Shown: positions 7,268 to 13,454 of the stretch, piece by piece
Position numbering within the stretch: position 1 is the stretch's first letter
How the letters are laid out: every line of letters begins with the position of its first letter
Assembly: GCA_035630615.1 (NCBI GenBank)
Contig: DASQKI010000091.1
Span: forward strand, 1-13,454
Source: DATFRX01 sp035630615
GTDB taxonomy: Bacteria > Actinomycetota > Actinomycetes > Propionibacteriales > Nocardioidaceae
Direction of reading: 5' to 3'
DNA: 13,454 bases
The notes under the pieces: model-generated
Told to the model about the DNA's origin: nothing
What the model saw: only the letters and a program-made list of their open reading frames with translations
Databases searched by the model: none
Position numbers and translations under genes: made by a program

Positions 7268-8500
7268 GTGGCCAGCAGCGCGATGCTCCCGCGCACGGCC
7301 GACGCGGTCGTTGTCGGCGGTGGGACCATCGGCGCTTGGTGCGCCTGGTCATTGCGCCAGTCTGGACTGGCGCGAGTCGCCCTCATCGAGGCTCGCACCC
7401 TTGGCTCGGGTGCCAGTTCGCGCGCCGCTGGCATGGTGCGAGCCCAGGGTGGCACGGAGACGGCGATCCGGCTCGGTCTCTACAGCCGGGCCTTCTACGC
7501 GAACCAACCCGAACTGCTCGGCATTGACTCCGGCTTCGTCCCGCAGGGCTACTTCATGCCCTGTTTCGACGATGCCGAGGTCGAGCAGGCCAAGGACCGG
7601 ATCGCCATGCAGCAAGGGCTCGGCCTCGACGTACGGTGGGTCGACCCCGACGAGTTCGACGACCTCAACCCCGCGATGGCACGCGGCCAGACGATGGGCG
7701 GCTCGTACGCGCCGGGCGACGGCTACATAGACCCGCCGCGCAACGTTCTCGCCTACACGGCGGCGCTGGTCCGATCGAACGTCTCCGTGGCCGAGCGGAC
7801 GTCGTTCGTCGGCCTGATCCGGCGGGGCGACCGCGTCGTCGGAGTACGCACGACTGCCGGTGACATCGCGACGGAGCGCGTCGTGCTCACCGGAGGTCCG
7901 ACCCTGGCGGCAGTCGGGCAGGCCGCGGGCGTCCGGATCCCGTCGGGCGGAGCCAGACATCAGGTCGTCGTCACCCAACCGCATCCCGACCTCGCGGCCG
8001 ACCGGCTGCCGATGATCTTCGACGTCGCATCCGGAATCTATTGGCGGCCGGACGAAGGCGGCGTGCTCTGGGGCATGAGCAACCCGGACGAAGCGCCGGG
8101 CGATCACGTCGACTTCGACTGGGTCTACTACGACACGATGAGCCGGCGGATCTCCCGCCTGCTCCCCGCGACCGACGGACTCAGGCTCCGGAAGCTCTGG
8201 GCGGCCACCATCGACTTCACGCCCGACCACCTCCCGATCTTGGGCCCGGCCATCGACGGAGACGGGCCGGTGTGCGGCACCGTCGTCGCTGCGGCCGGCG
8301 GCCACGGCATGATGTGGGGCCCGGCAGTTGCCCGAGCGGCGGCAGACCTCGCTCTAACCGGCCAGACCGATGTCGTCGACGTGACCGATCTCGGTCTCGA
8401 CCGATTCGACGAGCACGGCCGCAGTCGGCTCGCGGCCGACCCGATCGCACTTCCCTTCCCCGCCGATGTGCCAGAACCTCACCCGTCGGTTACTCCTTGA
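7268..8500 (+). CDS. FAD-dependent oxidoreductase (DAO / sarcosine oxidase beta-like)
   Basis: The 410-residue protein opens with a Rossmann FAD site, ADAVVVGGGTIGAWCAW (Gly17, Gly19, Gly22), followed by a GSGASSRAAGMVRAQ segment as in sarcosine oxidase beta and D-amino-acid oxidase relatives. A mid-protein GDGYIDPPRNVLAYTAAL segment and a C-terminal FTPDHLPILGP ... AAGGHGMMWGPAVARAAADL complete the DAO pattern. Such enzymes oxidise primary, secondary or N-methyl amines to imines; the substrate is unknown. GTG 7268 is used; ATG 7283 is also possible and neither has a clear ribosome site. The gene shares operator copy 1 with the acyl-CoA dehydrogenase. Its 3' end overlaps the acyl-CoA synthetase gene by 22 bases within a long inverted repeat. 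Confidence 0.9.
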   Translation: MASSAMLPRTADAVVVGGGTIGAWCAWSLRQSGLARVALIEARTLGSGASSRAAGMVRAQGGTETAIRLGLYSRAFYANQPELLGIDSGFVPQGYFMPCFDDAEVEQAKDRIAMQQGLGLDVRWVDPDEFDDLNPAMARGQTMGGSYAPGDGYIDPPRNVLAYTAALVRSNVSVAERTSFVGLIRRGDRVVGVRTTAGDIATERVVLTGGPTLAAVGQAAGVRIPSGGARHQVVVTQPHPDLAADRLPMIFDVASGIYWRPDEGGVLWGMSNPDEAPGDHVDFDWVYYDTMSRRISRLLPATDGLRLRKLWAATIDFTPDHLPILGPAIDGDGPVCGTVVAAAGGHGMMWGPAVARAAADLALTGQTDVVDVTDLGLDRFDEHGRSRLAADPIALPFPADVPEPHPSVTP

Positions 8501-8516
8501 GGTTCTGGCACGTCGG
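8463..8516. terminator. Long inverted repeat across overlapping 3' ends, likely bidirectional terminator
   Basis: GTGCCAGAACCTCA (8468-8481) and TGAGGTTCTGGCAC (8498-8511) are exact reverse complements separated by 16 bases. The stem extends outward to 8463 and 8516 with one mismatch (8467/8512, a U-G wobble in the plus-strand transcript), giving 19 pairs. Both stop codons, TGA at 8498-8500 and the minus-strand TGA at 8479-8481, lie in or beside the stem. No U-run follows on either side, so termination would be non-canonical, or the hairpin may protect 3' ends or stop convergent transcription. Confidence 0.65.
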
Positions 8517-10590
8517 GGCGGAAAGGGACGATCAAGGCATCCACGGCGATCGCACCCGACGGCGACACGATCAGCGGGTTGAGGTCGACGGCCTCGAGTA
8601 GCTCGCCGAGCTCCATCGCGAGCTGCGACATCGCCGCCACCGCGTGGGCGGCCGCCGCGAGGTCGCCGCGCGGCCGTCCTCGATAGCCGCTGAGCAGCCG
8701 AAACACGAGGAGCCTCGCGAGCATCTCGGACGCCGTCTGGGCATCGACCGGCGGCAGGGCAACCGCTCGCTGATCGAGTAGCTCGACCAACGTTCCTCCG
8801 GCGGCGACGACCACGAGGGGGCCGAGGAGCGGATCCCTGACGATGCCCAGCGCCAGCTCGACACCTGACTCAATGTGCCGCTGTACGACAACGTCGGGAC
8901 CGAGTCGGTCGGCGATTTCCGCGTACGCCGCGCGCACCGCGTCGGCATCGGTGAGCCCGAGCCGTACGCCGTCGACGTCGACCTTGTGCCGGATACCGTC
9001 GGTCGCGGTCTTGAGCGCGACCGGATAGCCGAGCCCGTCCGCGGCTGCGACCGCGTCGTCGGCCGATGCGGCTCCGTGCGCCGTCGCGACCGAGATGCCG
9101 TAGTCGGCGCCCAGCTCGATCGGATCGAGGTCGGCCTGATCGGAGGCGAGGCGGCGCATCCAGCGTGCGCGACGCTCCTCGTCAGCCGGCTGCTGGAGTG
9201 GTCGACGACGCGATTCGGCATGCGCCAGCAGGTGCCCGATCGCCCGGAGACCCGACCGGGTGCCTTCGAAGACCGGCACACCGAGGTCACGCAGCTGGCC
9301 GGCGGCGTCCTGGTCGACGGCCGACGAGAGGTTGGTCAAGACGACGACCGGCTTGTCGGTACGGTCCGGCATCGACGCGATCGCAAGCGGATAGGAGTCG
9401 TCGCCGTCGTATTCGGGCACGAGGTCGATCGCCACCGCGACGACGCCCACGCCGTCGTCGGCGGCCAACGCGTCGAGGCAGTTGGCGACCAGCGCCTGCG
9501 TGTCACCGACCGTGCTCCAGACGTCCAGCGGGTTCGTCGCCGACAGTCCCGGGCCGAGCCATCCCGTCAACGCGGCCCGGGTCTTCGCCGTGAGCGGTGC
9601 GAACGGCACCCCGAGACGGTCGGCGACGTCCGCGACAAGGGCGCGCTCGGCACCCGAGTCGTGCAGCGTGGCCACCCCCAGCGGTGTGCCGTCGCGGCGT
9701 ACGCGGCGACCGATGGCGAAGGCCTCGAGACTGTCAGCCAACTCGTCGAGGTCGTCCACCCGATGTACCCCGTACGCGGCGAACAGGGCCTCCCACGCCG
9801 CGTCGTCTCCGGCGATCGCGCCCGAATGCGCGTCCACGAGTGCGCGACCGGTCGGCGAGCCTCCGACGGTCAGGGCGACGACCGGGATGTCGCGATCGGC
9901 CGCCGCCATCAGGCTGTCGCGCAGACGAGGCACCTCGCGCAAGGTCTCGAGGACGAGGGCTATCACTCGCGTCTCGTCCAAGGCCAGCGCATAGTCCAGA
10001 TAGTCGGCTGTGGTCGTGACGAGCTCCTGACCCGACGAGACCGCCAGGGAAAACTCCAGTCGCCGATGCGTGCGAAGCATCGCCGAAAAGACCGAACCCG
10101 AATGGGTCACCATCGCGATCGGTCCGGCTGGCAGCGGATAACGCTCGACATAGCCGATCGCGCGTACGCCGCGGGCCAGGTTGACGAACCCCATGCACCC
10201 GGCCCCGCAGAGCGCCAGGTCGCCGGCCGCGGCGGCGACTTCGGTGGCCTGTCCGGCAGCGGTTCCGAACACCACGGCCCCGGCGTCGCCACGGGAGGAC
10301 GCGATGGCCAGTTGCTCGGGGACGGCGGCGTCGGGTACGCCGAGCAGCACGAGGTCGACCGGCTCGGGTACGTCGGCCAACGACGGCAGACAGTGGTGGC
10401 CCAAGACCTCGCGTCGGCGCGGATGCACCAGATGAACCGTCGGCGCTGAGGGGCTTCGCAGCACTTCGGTCGTGAGGTTGAGCCCGAACGACTCCGGACG
10501 CTCGCTCGCCCCCACGACCGCGATCGTGCGCGCCTCGAGCATCGCCGCGAGGCGAGCACCGGAGACGGCGGGGTCCCCGCCAGTGGCCAC
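8479..10590 (-). CDS. Acyl-CoA synthetase, ADP-forming type, fused alpha and beta domains
   Basis: The 703-residue protein has the fused layout of NDP-forming acyl-CoA synthetases: a CoA-binding Rossmann domain (LEARTIAVVGASERPESFG, about 18-36), a succinyl-CoA-ligase-like middle with GRALVDAHSGAIAGDDAAW, whose His255 matches the phosphorylated histidine, and a C-terminal ATP-grasp domain (about 490-700) with YPVALKTATDGIRHKVDVDG (His535) and LLEAVDLNPLIV. It would form an acyl-CoA from a carboxylic acid, CoA and ATP, with ADP and phosphate as products; the acid is not predictable. GTG 10590 is used, with AGGTG upstream; the next in-frame ATG is 17 codons in. Operator copy 2 lies 27 bases upstream, between this gene and tetR. 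Confidence 0.92.
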   Translation of the reverse strand: MATGGDPAVSGARLAAMLEARTIAVVGASERPESFGLNLTTEVLRSPSAPTVHLVHPRRREVLGHHCLPSLADVPEPVDLVLLGVPDAAVPEQLAIASSRGDAGAVVFGTAAGQATEVAAAAGDLALCGAGCMGFVNLARGVRAIGYVERYPLPAGPIAMVTHSGSVFSAMLRTHRRLEFSLAVSSGQELVTTTADYLDYALALDETRVIALVLETLREVPRLRDSLMAAADRDIPVVALTVGGSPTGRALVDAHSGAIAGDDAAWEALFAAYGVHRVDDLDELADSLEAFAIGRRVRRDGTPLGVATLHDSGAERALVADVADRLGVPFAPLTAKTRAALTGWLGPGLSATNPLDVWSTVGDTQALVANCLDALAADDGVGVVAVAIDLVPEYDGDDSYPLAIASMPDRTDKPVVVLTNLSSAVDQDAAGQLRDLGVPVFEGTRSGLRAIGHLLAHAESRRRPLQQPADEERRARWMRRLASDQADLDPIELGADYGISVATAHGAASADDAVAAADGLGYPVALKTATDGIRHKVDVDGVRLGLTDADAVRAAYAEIADRLGPDVVVQRHIESGVELALGIVRDPLLGPLVVVAAGGTLVELLDQRAVALPPVDAQTASEMLARLLVFRLLSGYRGRPRGDLAAAAHAVAAMSQLAMELGELLEAVDLNPLIVSPSGAIAVDALIVPFRPDVPEPQGVTDG

Positions 10591-10617
10591 GGTGCACCTG
10601 CTTTGCGACGAGGCATC

Positions 10618-10637
10618 CTGACTGACTGTTCAGTCTA
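10618..10637. promoter_or_regulatory. TetR-type operator, copy 2 (acyl-CoA synthetase / tetR)
   Basis: CTGACTGACTGTTCAGTCTA carries the same perfect GACTGA-CTGT-TCAGTC repeat as copy 1. It lies in the 94-base gap between the divergent acyl-CoA synthetase and tetR genes, 27 and 47 bases from their starts. Position beside a TetR gene is the usual sign of autoregulation and is the main reason for linking all four copies to this regulator. Confidence 0.82.
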
Positions 10638-10684
10638 TGGGCTTGGTACCCTGCACGACAAGAAAGTCTGCCCCGGGAGAGTCC

Positions 10685-11332
10685 ATGGCCGAGAAGGCGT
10701 CCGCGGCGGTCGTCGCCGACGAACGACGCGACCAGATGCTGGCTGCGGCTGCCGCGCTGATTGCCGAGCGAGGTTTCGGCGACACCCGGATCGCCGACGT
10801 CGCGGAGCGGGTCGGAGCGAGCCCACCGCTCGTCGTCTACTACTTCGGCACCAAAGACAAGCTGCTCACCGAAGCACTTCGCTACTCCGAGCAGTCGTTC
10901 TACAAAGCGGCCGACGAGATGCTGGCGTCGACATCGGCGATCGTCAAGCGCCTCGAGACTCTCGTGGCGTGGACGTGCCTCCCCGACGACGAGGAGGAGG
11001 AGACGCCCGGCACGTGGGGGCTGTGGTTCGACCTCTGGGCGCAGGCCTTCCGCCACCCCGAGGTCAAGAAGGACCGGGTCGAGCTCGACCAGCGCTGGCG
11101 CGCGATGATCGCCCGCGTCGTCCGCGAGGGAATGGATGCCGGCGAGATCGACACGGTCGACGCCGAGGAGTTTGCGATCGCGTTCGCGGCGCTGATGGAC
11201 GGGCTCTCGATCCAGACGGCGCTAGATGACCCGGTCGTCGACGGCCAGCGGGCCTACCGGGTGGCGATGCGGTTCGCCTCGACGTCGCTCGGCTTCACCT
11301 GGAAATACCGCCGCCGTCGCGCGGGTCGCTGA
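10685..11332 (+). CDS. TetR family transcriptional regulator
   Basis: The 215-residue protein has an N-terminal TetR helix-turn-helix: RRDQMLAAAAALIAERGFGD leads into TRIADVAERVGASPPLVVYY (about 34-53) and FGTKDKLLTEAL. The rest is a helical ligand-binding and dimer domain with an acidic loop (DDEEEETPG) and a WGLWFDLWAQAF aromatic segment that may line the ligand pocket. ATG 10685 is chosen because GGGAGA precedes it; the frame extends back to 10637 into the operator. It probably represses its own gene and the surrounding catabolic genes until an intermediate, perhaps an acyl-CoA or the imported amine, binds. The 3' end overlaps the aminotransferase gene by 38 bases. Confidence 0.93.
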   Translation: MAEKASAAVVADERRDQMLAAAAALIAERGFGDTRIADVAERVGASPPLVVYYFGTKDKLLTEALRYSEQSFYKAADEMLASTSAIVKRLETLVAWTCLPDDEEEETPGTWGLWFDLWAQAFRHPEVKKDRVELDQRWRAMIARVVREGMDAGEIDTVDAEEFAIAFAALMDGLSIQTALDDPVVDGQRAYRVAMRFASTSLGFTWKYRRRRAGR

Positions 11333-12707
11333 CGGCCACGCGCTGGGTGAATCGCTCGAAGTTGGCGACGAAGCGATCGATGTCGGCGTCGTCGTGCTGG
11401 ACCGACACCAGCCACTGCTCGACCTTGCCCCACGGTGGTAGGAACGCCCCGCCGTTGTGCTGAACCAACCAGTGCGCATGTCCGTAGCGGCCGTCGAGGT
11501 TGAGGAAGTCGCGGAAGTTGCGGATCGTCTCCGGATAGAACGAAACGCAGCCCTTGGCGCCCGCGAGCACGACCTGCCAGGGCAGCGCCGACGCGTCGAT
11601 CGCGCTCTGGAGCTCGGAGCCCAGCCGGTCGCGCAGCCGGTCCAGATGCCGATAGGCGTCGGGAGTCAGGACTTCCGTGAGCGTCGCCCGCGCTGCCGCC
11701 ATGACGAGGGGATTGCCGTTGAACGTGCCCACCTGCTCGTAGCGGCCGTCCGCGATCATCGACATCAGCGGATCCGTGCCGCCGATCGCCGCCGTCGACA
11801 GCCCGCCGCCGAGCGACTTGGCGAGGCAGATCACGTCGGGTACGACGCCGGACAGCTGGGTCACGCCGCCCGGGCCGGTCGTAAATCCGGTCTTGACCTC
11901 GTCGAAGGTGAGCAACGCGCCGTGGCGGTGCAAAACCTCGCGGAGGTCGGCCAGGTAGCCGGGTTCGGGGAGGATGATGCCAGCATTCATCATGATCGGC
12001 TCGACGATCATCCCGGCGATCTCGCCCGGGTGGGCGACGAGGGCCCGCTCGACCGCCTCGACGTCGTTGAACGGCACGACCGACACCAGGTCGATGAACG
12101 CCTGCGGAATGCCGGTGTTGCCGGCGACGCCGGTCGGTGCAGTGGCCGGGCCGATGTCCTCGTCCGGCTCGGGGAGCACCGACACCTGCACGGAGTCGTG
12201 ATGCCCGTGATAGCACCCTTCGCCCTTGATGATCCGGTCCCGGCCGGTGGCAGCCCGCATCAGGTGCACCGCGTCCATCGTCGCCTCGGTGCCAGAGTTG
12301 GCATAGCGCCACAAAGGGAGGCCGAACCGCTCGGTCAAGTGCTCGGCGACGACGATGGCGTCCTCGGTCGGCTGCGCGAAGTGGGTGCCGCGGCCGACTC
12401 GGTCACGCACCGCGGCGACGATTGCGGGGTGCGCATGGCCGGCCAGGCAAGCGCCGTAGCCGCCGTGGAAGTCGCTGTATTCGTTGCCGTCGACGTCGAA
12501 GACCTTCGAGCCGAGGCCGTGACTCAGCCAGACTGCCTGCGGCTCGGCGATCTGCCAGTTGGATGTCGCGCCGCCGGCCAGCGACCGCGACGCCCGCTCG
12601 ATGAGCTGTCGGCTCCGAGGCTGTCGGGCGAGGAAGGTCTCGGTCTCCTCGGCGATCAGGGAGTCGAGCGTCGCGTCTGCGACCCGGTCGGTGTTCGTCG
12701 CGGTCAT
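11295..12707 (-). CDS. Class III PLP-dependent aminotransferase (glutamate-1-semialdehyde mutase-like)
   Basis: The 470-residue protein shows class III aminotransferase landmarks: a GNEYSDFHGGYGACLAGHAH segment, NSGTEATMDAV (137-147) for phosphate binding, YHGHHDS (166-172), the LLTFDEVKTGF acidic motif (Asp269 to the pyridine nitrogen), and DVICLAKSLGGGLS, whose Lys297 should bind PLP, then a GTFNGNPLVMAAA motif. It resembles glutamate-1-semialdehyde aminomutase, but the catabolic setting and lack of haem genes nearby argue for an amine or beta-amino-acid transaminase. ATG 12707 lies six bases after GGGAG; GTG 12710, one codon earlier, is too close to it. Operator copy 3 is 24 bases upstream. 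Confidence 0.92.
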   Translation of the reverse strand: MTATNTDRVADATLDSLIAEETETFLARQPRSRQLIERASRSLAGGATSNWQIAEPQAVWLSHGLGSKVFDVDGNEYSDFHGGYGACLAGHAHPAIVAAVRDRVGRGTHFAQPTEDAIVVAEHLTERFGLPLWRYANSGTEATMDAVHLMRAATGRDRIIKGEGCYHGHHDSVQVSVLPEPDEDIGPATAPTGVAGNTGIPQAFIDLVSVVPFNDVEAVERALVAHPGEIAGMIVEPIMMNAGIILPEPGYLADLREVLHRHGALLTFDEVKTGFTTGPGGVTQLSGVVPDVICLAKSLGGGLSTAAIGGTDPLMSMIADGRYEQVGTFNGNPLVMAAARATLTEVLTPDAYRHLDRLRDRLGSELQSAIDASALPWQVVLAGAKGCVSFYPETIRNFRDFLNLDGRYGHAHWLVQHNGGAFLPPWGKVEQWLVSVQHDDADIDRFVANFERFTQRVAVSDPRDGGGISR

Positions 12708-12731
12708 CACGATCTCCCTCGGGCCGAAGTA

Positions 12732-12751
12732 TTGACTGGCCGTTCAGTCTA
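12732..12751. promoter_or_regulatory. TetR-type operator, copy 3 (aminotransferase)
   Basis: TTGACTGGCCGTTCAGTCTA differs from copy 1 at two positions; the repeat is GACTGG-CCGT-TCAGTC with five of six pairs. It starts 24 bases upstream of the aminotransferase ATG, so bound protein would block its promoter or early transcription. Confidence 0.75.
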
Positions 12752-12812
12752 GGCGACCGGGGCTCGCACCTCCAGCACGGCTCTCTCGACACTTCGGCAA
12801 TTGAGAAGCACT

Positions 12813-12829
12813 TGACACCTATCGTGTCA
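12813..12829. promoter_or_regulatory. Second palindrome overlapping a TTGACA -35-like box
   Basis: TGACACCTATCGTGTCA is a perfect 6-bp inverted repeat with a 5-base spacer, and TTGACA at 12812-12817 overlaps its left arm. A -10 box at the usual distance is weak (GGCATT or CATTCT), so the promoter is uncertain. It lies in the 12752-13026 gap between the aminotransferase and the PotD-like gene and differs from the TetR-type operator. It may be a site for a second regulator. No gene is seen in this gap. Confidence 0.4.
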
Positions 12830-12953
12830 GGCGCGGCATTCTGTTCCCTGCCTGGCAAACCGGTCGAGTCGTGACGGCAACCGGTGACGATCCGGAAACG
12901 GCGTCGTCAAGGCTCGACACGTACGGCTTCGAGAGCAACAATGAGTCAACGCT

Positions 12954-12973
12954 TGGCTGAACAGTCAGTTAAG
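12954..12973. promoter_or_regulatory. Diverged TetR-type operator, copy 4 (PotD-like gene)
   Basis: Read on the minus strand, TTAACTGACTGTTCAGCCAA matches copy 1 at 17 of 20 positions; the inner four pairs of the repeat remain (CTGA-CTGT-TCAG). It ends 53 bases upstream of the PotD-like start and would bring the transporter under the same regulator. It is the weakest of the four copies. Confidence 0.6.
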
Positions 12974-13026
12974 CGACCTCTCCGGAGGCCGGCACGACGT
13001 CTTGGCTCGACCGTGAAGGGGTTGGC

Positions 13027-13454
13027 ATGAGCTTCGACCCGAAAGACCCGACCTGGCGCCATAGGCCACCACCTCGACCGCAGCTGTCTCGCCGAGGCCT
13101 GCTGCGCGGAGGACTCTGGCTCGGAGTCGGGATCGGCGCAGCACCGATTCTCGCAGGCTGTAACGACGACACCACTGCGGCGCAGGGCAGCGCGCCCTAT
13201 CCGCTGGCCCGACCAGACGATCCGGTGACGTTGCCGCTCAATGACAGCAACCCACCCATCGACGACGGACTCGACCCCGAGACGGGCGGCACCTTCAAGA
13301 TCCTCAACTACAACGACTACATGGCGCCCGGGGTCATGAAGGACTTCGGCGAGCAGTACGACGTCGAGGTACAGGTGACGCCCTACAACAACTACGACGA
13401 GATGCTGGCGAAGATCCGCGCGTCGGGCGAGTCGTTCGACCTCGTCTTTCCGGG
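13027..13454 (+). CDS. PotD-like extracellular solute-binding lipoprotein, Tat-exported, 3' end outside window
   Basis: The visible 142 residues begin MSFDPKDPTWRHRPPPRPQL, then SRRGLLRGG, a hydrophobic core and ILAGC, so the protein is predicted to use the twin-arginine route (Arg22-Arg23) and to be lipid-anchored at Cys45. After an acidic linker the mature domain starts with GGTFKILNYNDYMAPGVMKD, followed by YNNYDEMLAKIRASGESFDL. This is the opening of spermidine/putrescine-type (PotD/PotF) binding proteins, in which a similar NY/NW strand and LAKI helix flank the ligand cleft. Family members also bind opines, GABA or other amines, so the ligand is open. ATG 13027 follows GAAGGGG. ABC transporter subunit genes are expected beyond the window. 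Confidence 0.88.
   Translation, partial: MSFDPKDPTWRHRPPPRPQLSRRGLLRGGLWLGVGIGAAPILAGCNDDTTAAQGSAPYPLARPDDPVTLPLNDSNPPIDDGLDPETGGTFKILNYNDYMAPGVMKDFGEQYDVEVQVTPYNNYDEMLAKIRASGESFDLVFP

Noticed and set aside
8875..10449. Plus-strand frame of 524 codons opposite the acyl-CoA synthetase
   Set aside because: It is an antisense shadow caused by high GC content; the minus strand encodes a full, motif-complete enzyme.
11457..12752. Plus-strand frame of 431 codons opposite the aminotransferase
   Set aside because: It is an antisense shadow with low complexity and no motif, covering a conserved class III aminotransferase.
12969..13175. Minus-strand frame of 68 codons over the start of the PotD-like gene
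   Set aside because: It is opposite a clear signal peptide and operator, is Pro/Ser/Arg-rich, and has no ribosome site.
6043..13454. Naming the cluster as a putrescine utilisation (Puu-type) operon
   Set aside because: The transporter and oxidoreductase fit loosely, but no gamma-glutamylputrescine synthetase, aldehyde dehydrogenase or gamma-glutamyl hydrolase is visible, and CoA-dependent enzymes are present instead.
1..13454. tRNA, rRNA, CRISPR, insertion sequence or phage features
   Set aside because: I found no clover-leaf-like segment, regularly spaced direct repeats, transposase or integrase motifs, or terminal inverted repeats with target duplications.

Overview
The window is GC-rich, densely coded DNA with many GTG starts, consistent with the chromosome of a high-GC actinobacterium. 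Gene content (Nocardioidaceae/Propionibacteriales-like) suggests that group, but no marker gene here fixes the genus. I see no rRNA, tRNA, CRISPR array, transposase or phage gene. No stretch over 300 bases lacks a gene; the longest gap is 12752-13026.

Left part (1-6030), accessory and partly decayed: a truncated dihydrofolate-reductase-like (RibD C-terminal family) protein; a TauE/SafE-type membrane permease; a minus-strand run of a GNAT acetyltransferase, a one-helix small membrane protein and an unrecognised gene broken by an apparent one-base insertion near 1780; a PP2C-like phosphatase; glutamate decarboxylase; and a short Cys-Cys protein whose 3' end runs into the remains of a membrane-protein gene that has lost its start and carries an internal TAG.

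Right part (6043-13454), a coherent catabolic locus: acyl-CoA dehydrogenase (-), FAD-dependent amine/amino-acid oxidoreductase (+), fused ADP-forming acyl-CoA synthetase (-), TetR-type regulator (+), class III aminotransferase (-) and the start of a Tat-exported PotD-like lipoprotein (+). The genes are arranged as alternating divergent and convergent pairs. Each divergent gap has a copy of one palindromic operator, core GACTGA-N4-TCAGTC: 7231-7250, 10618-10637, 12732-12751 and, more diverged, 12954-12973. The second copy lies in front of the tetR gene itself. The simplest reading is an autoregulated local TetR regulon. It would import a polyamine-, opine- or beta-amino-acid-like compound, remove nitrogen by flavin oxidation and transamination, activate the carbon skeleton with CoA, and oxidise it as an acyl-CoA. 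The substrate cannot be read from the sequence.

A further notable structure is the near-perfect 19-bp inverted repeat at 8463-8516. It lies inside the overlapping 3' ends of the oxidoreductase and acyl-CoA synthetase genes and makes both proteins end with the same DVPEP segment near the C-terminus.
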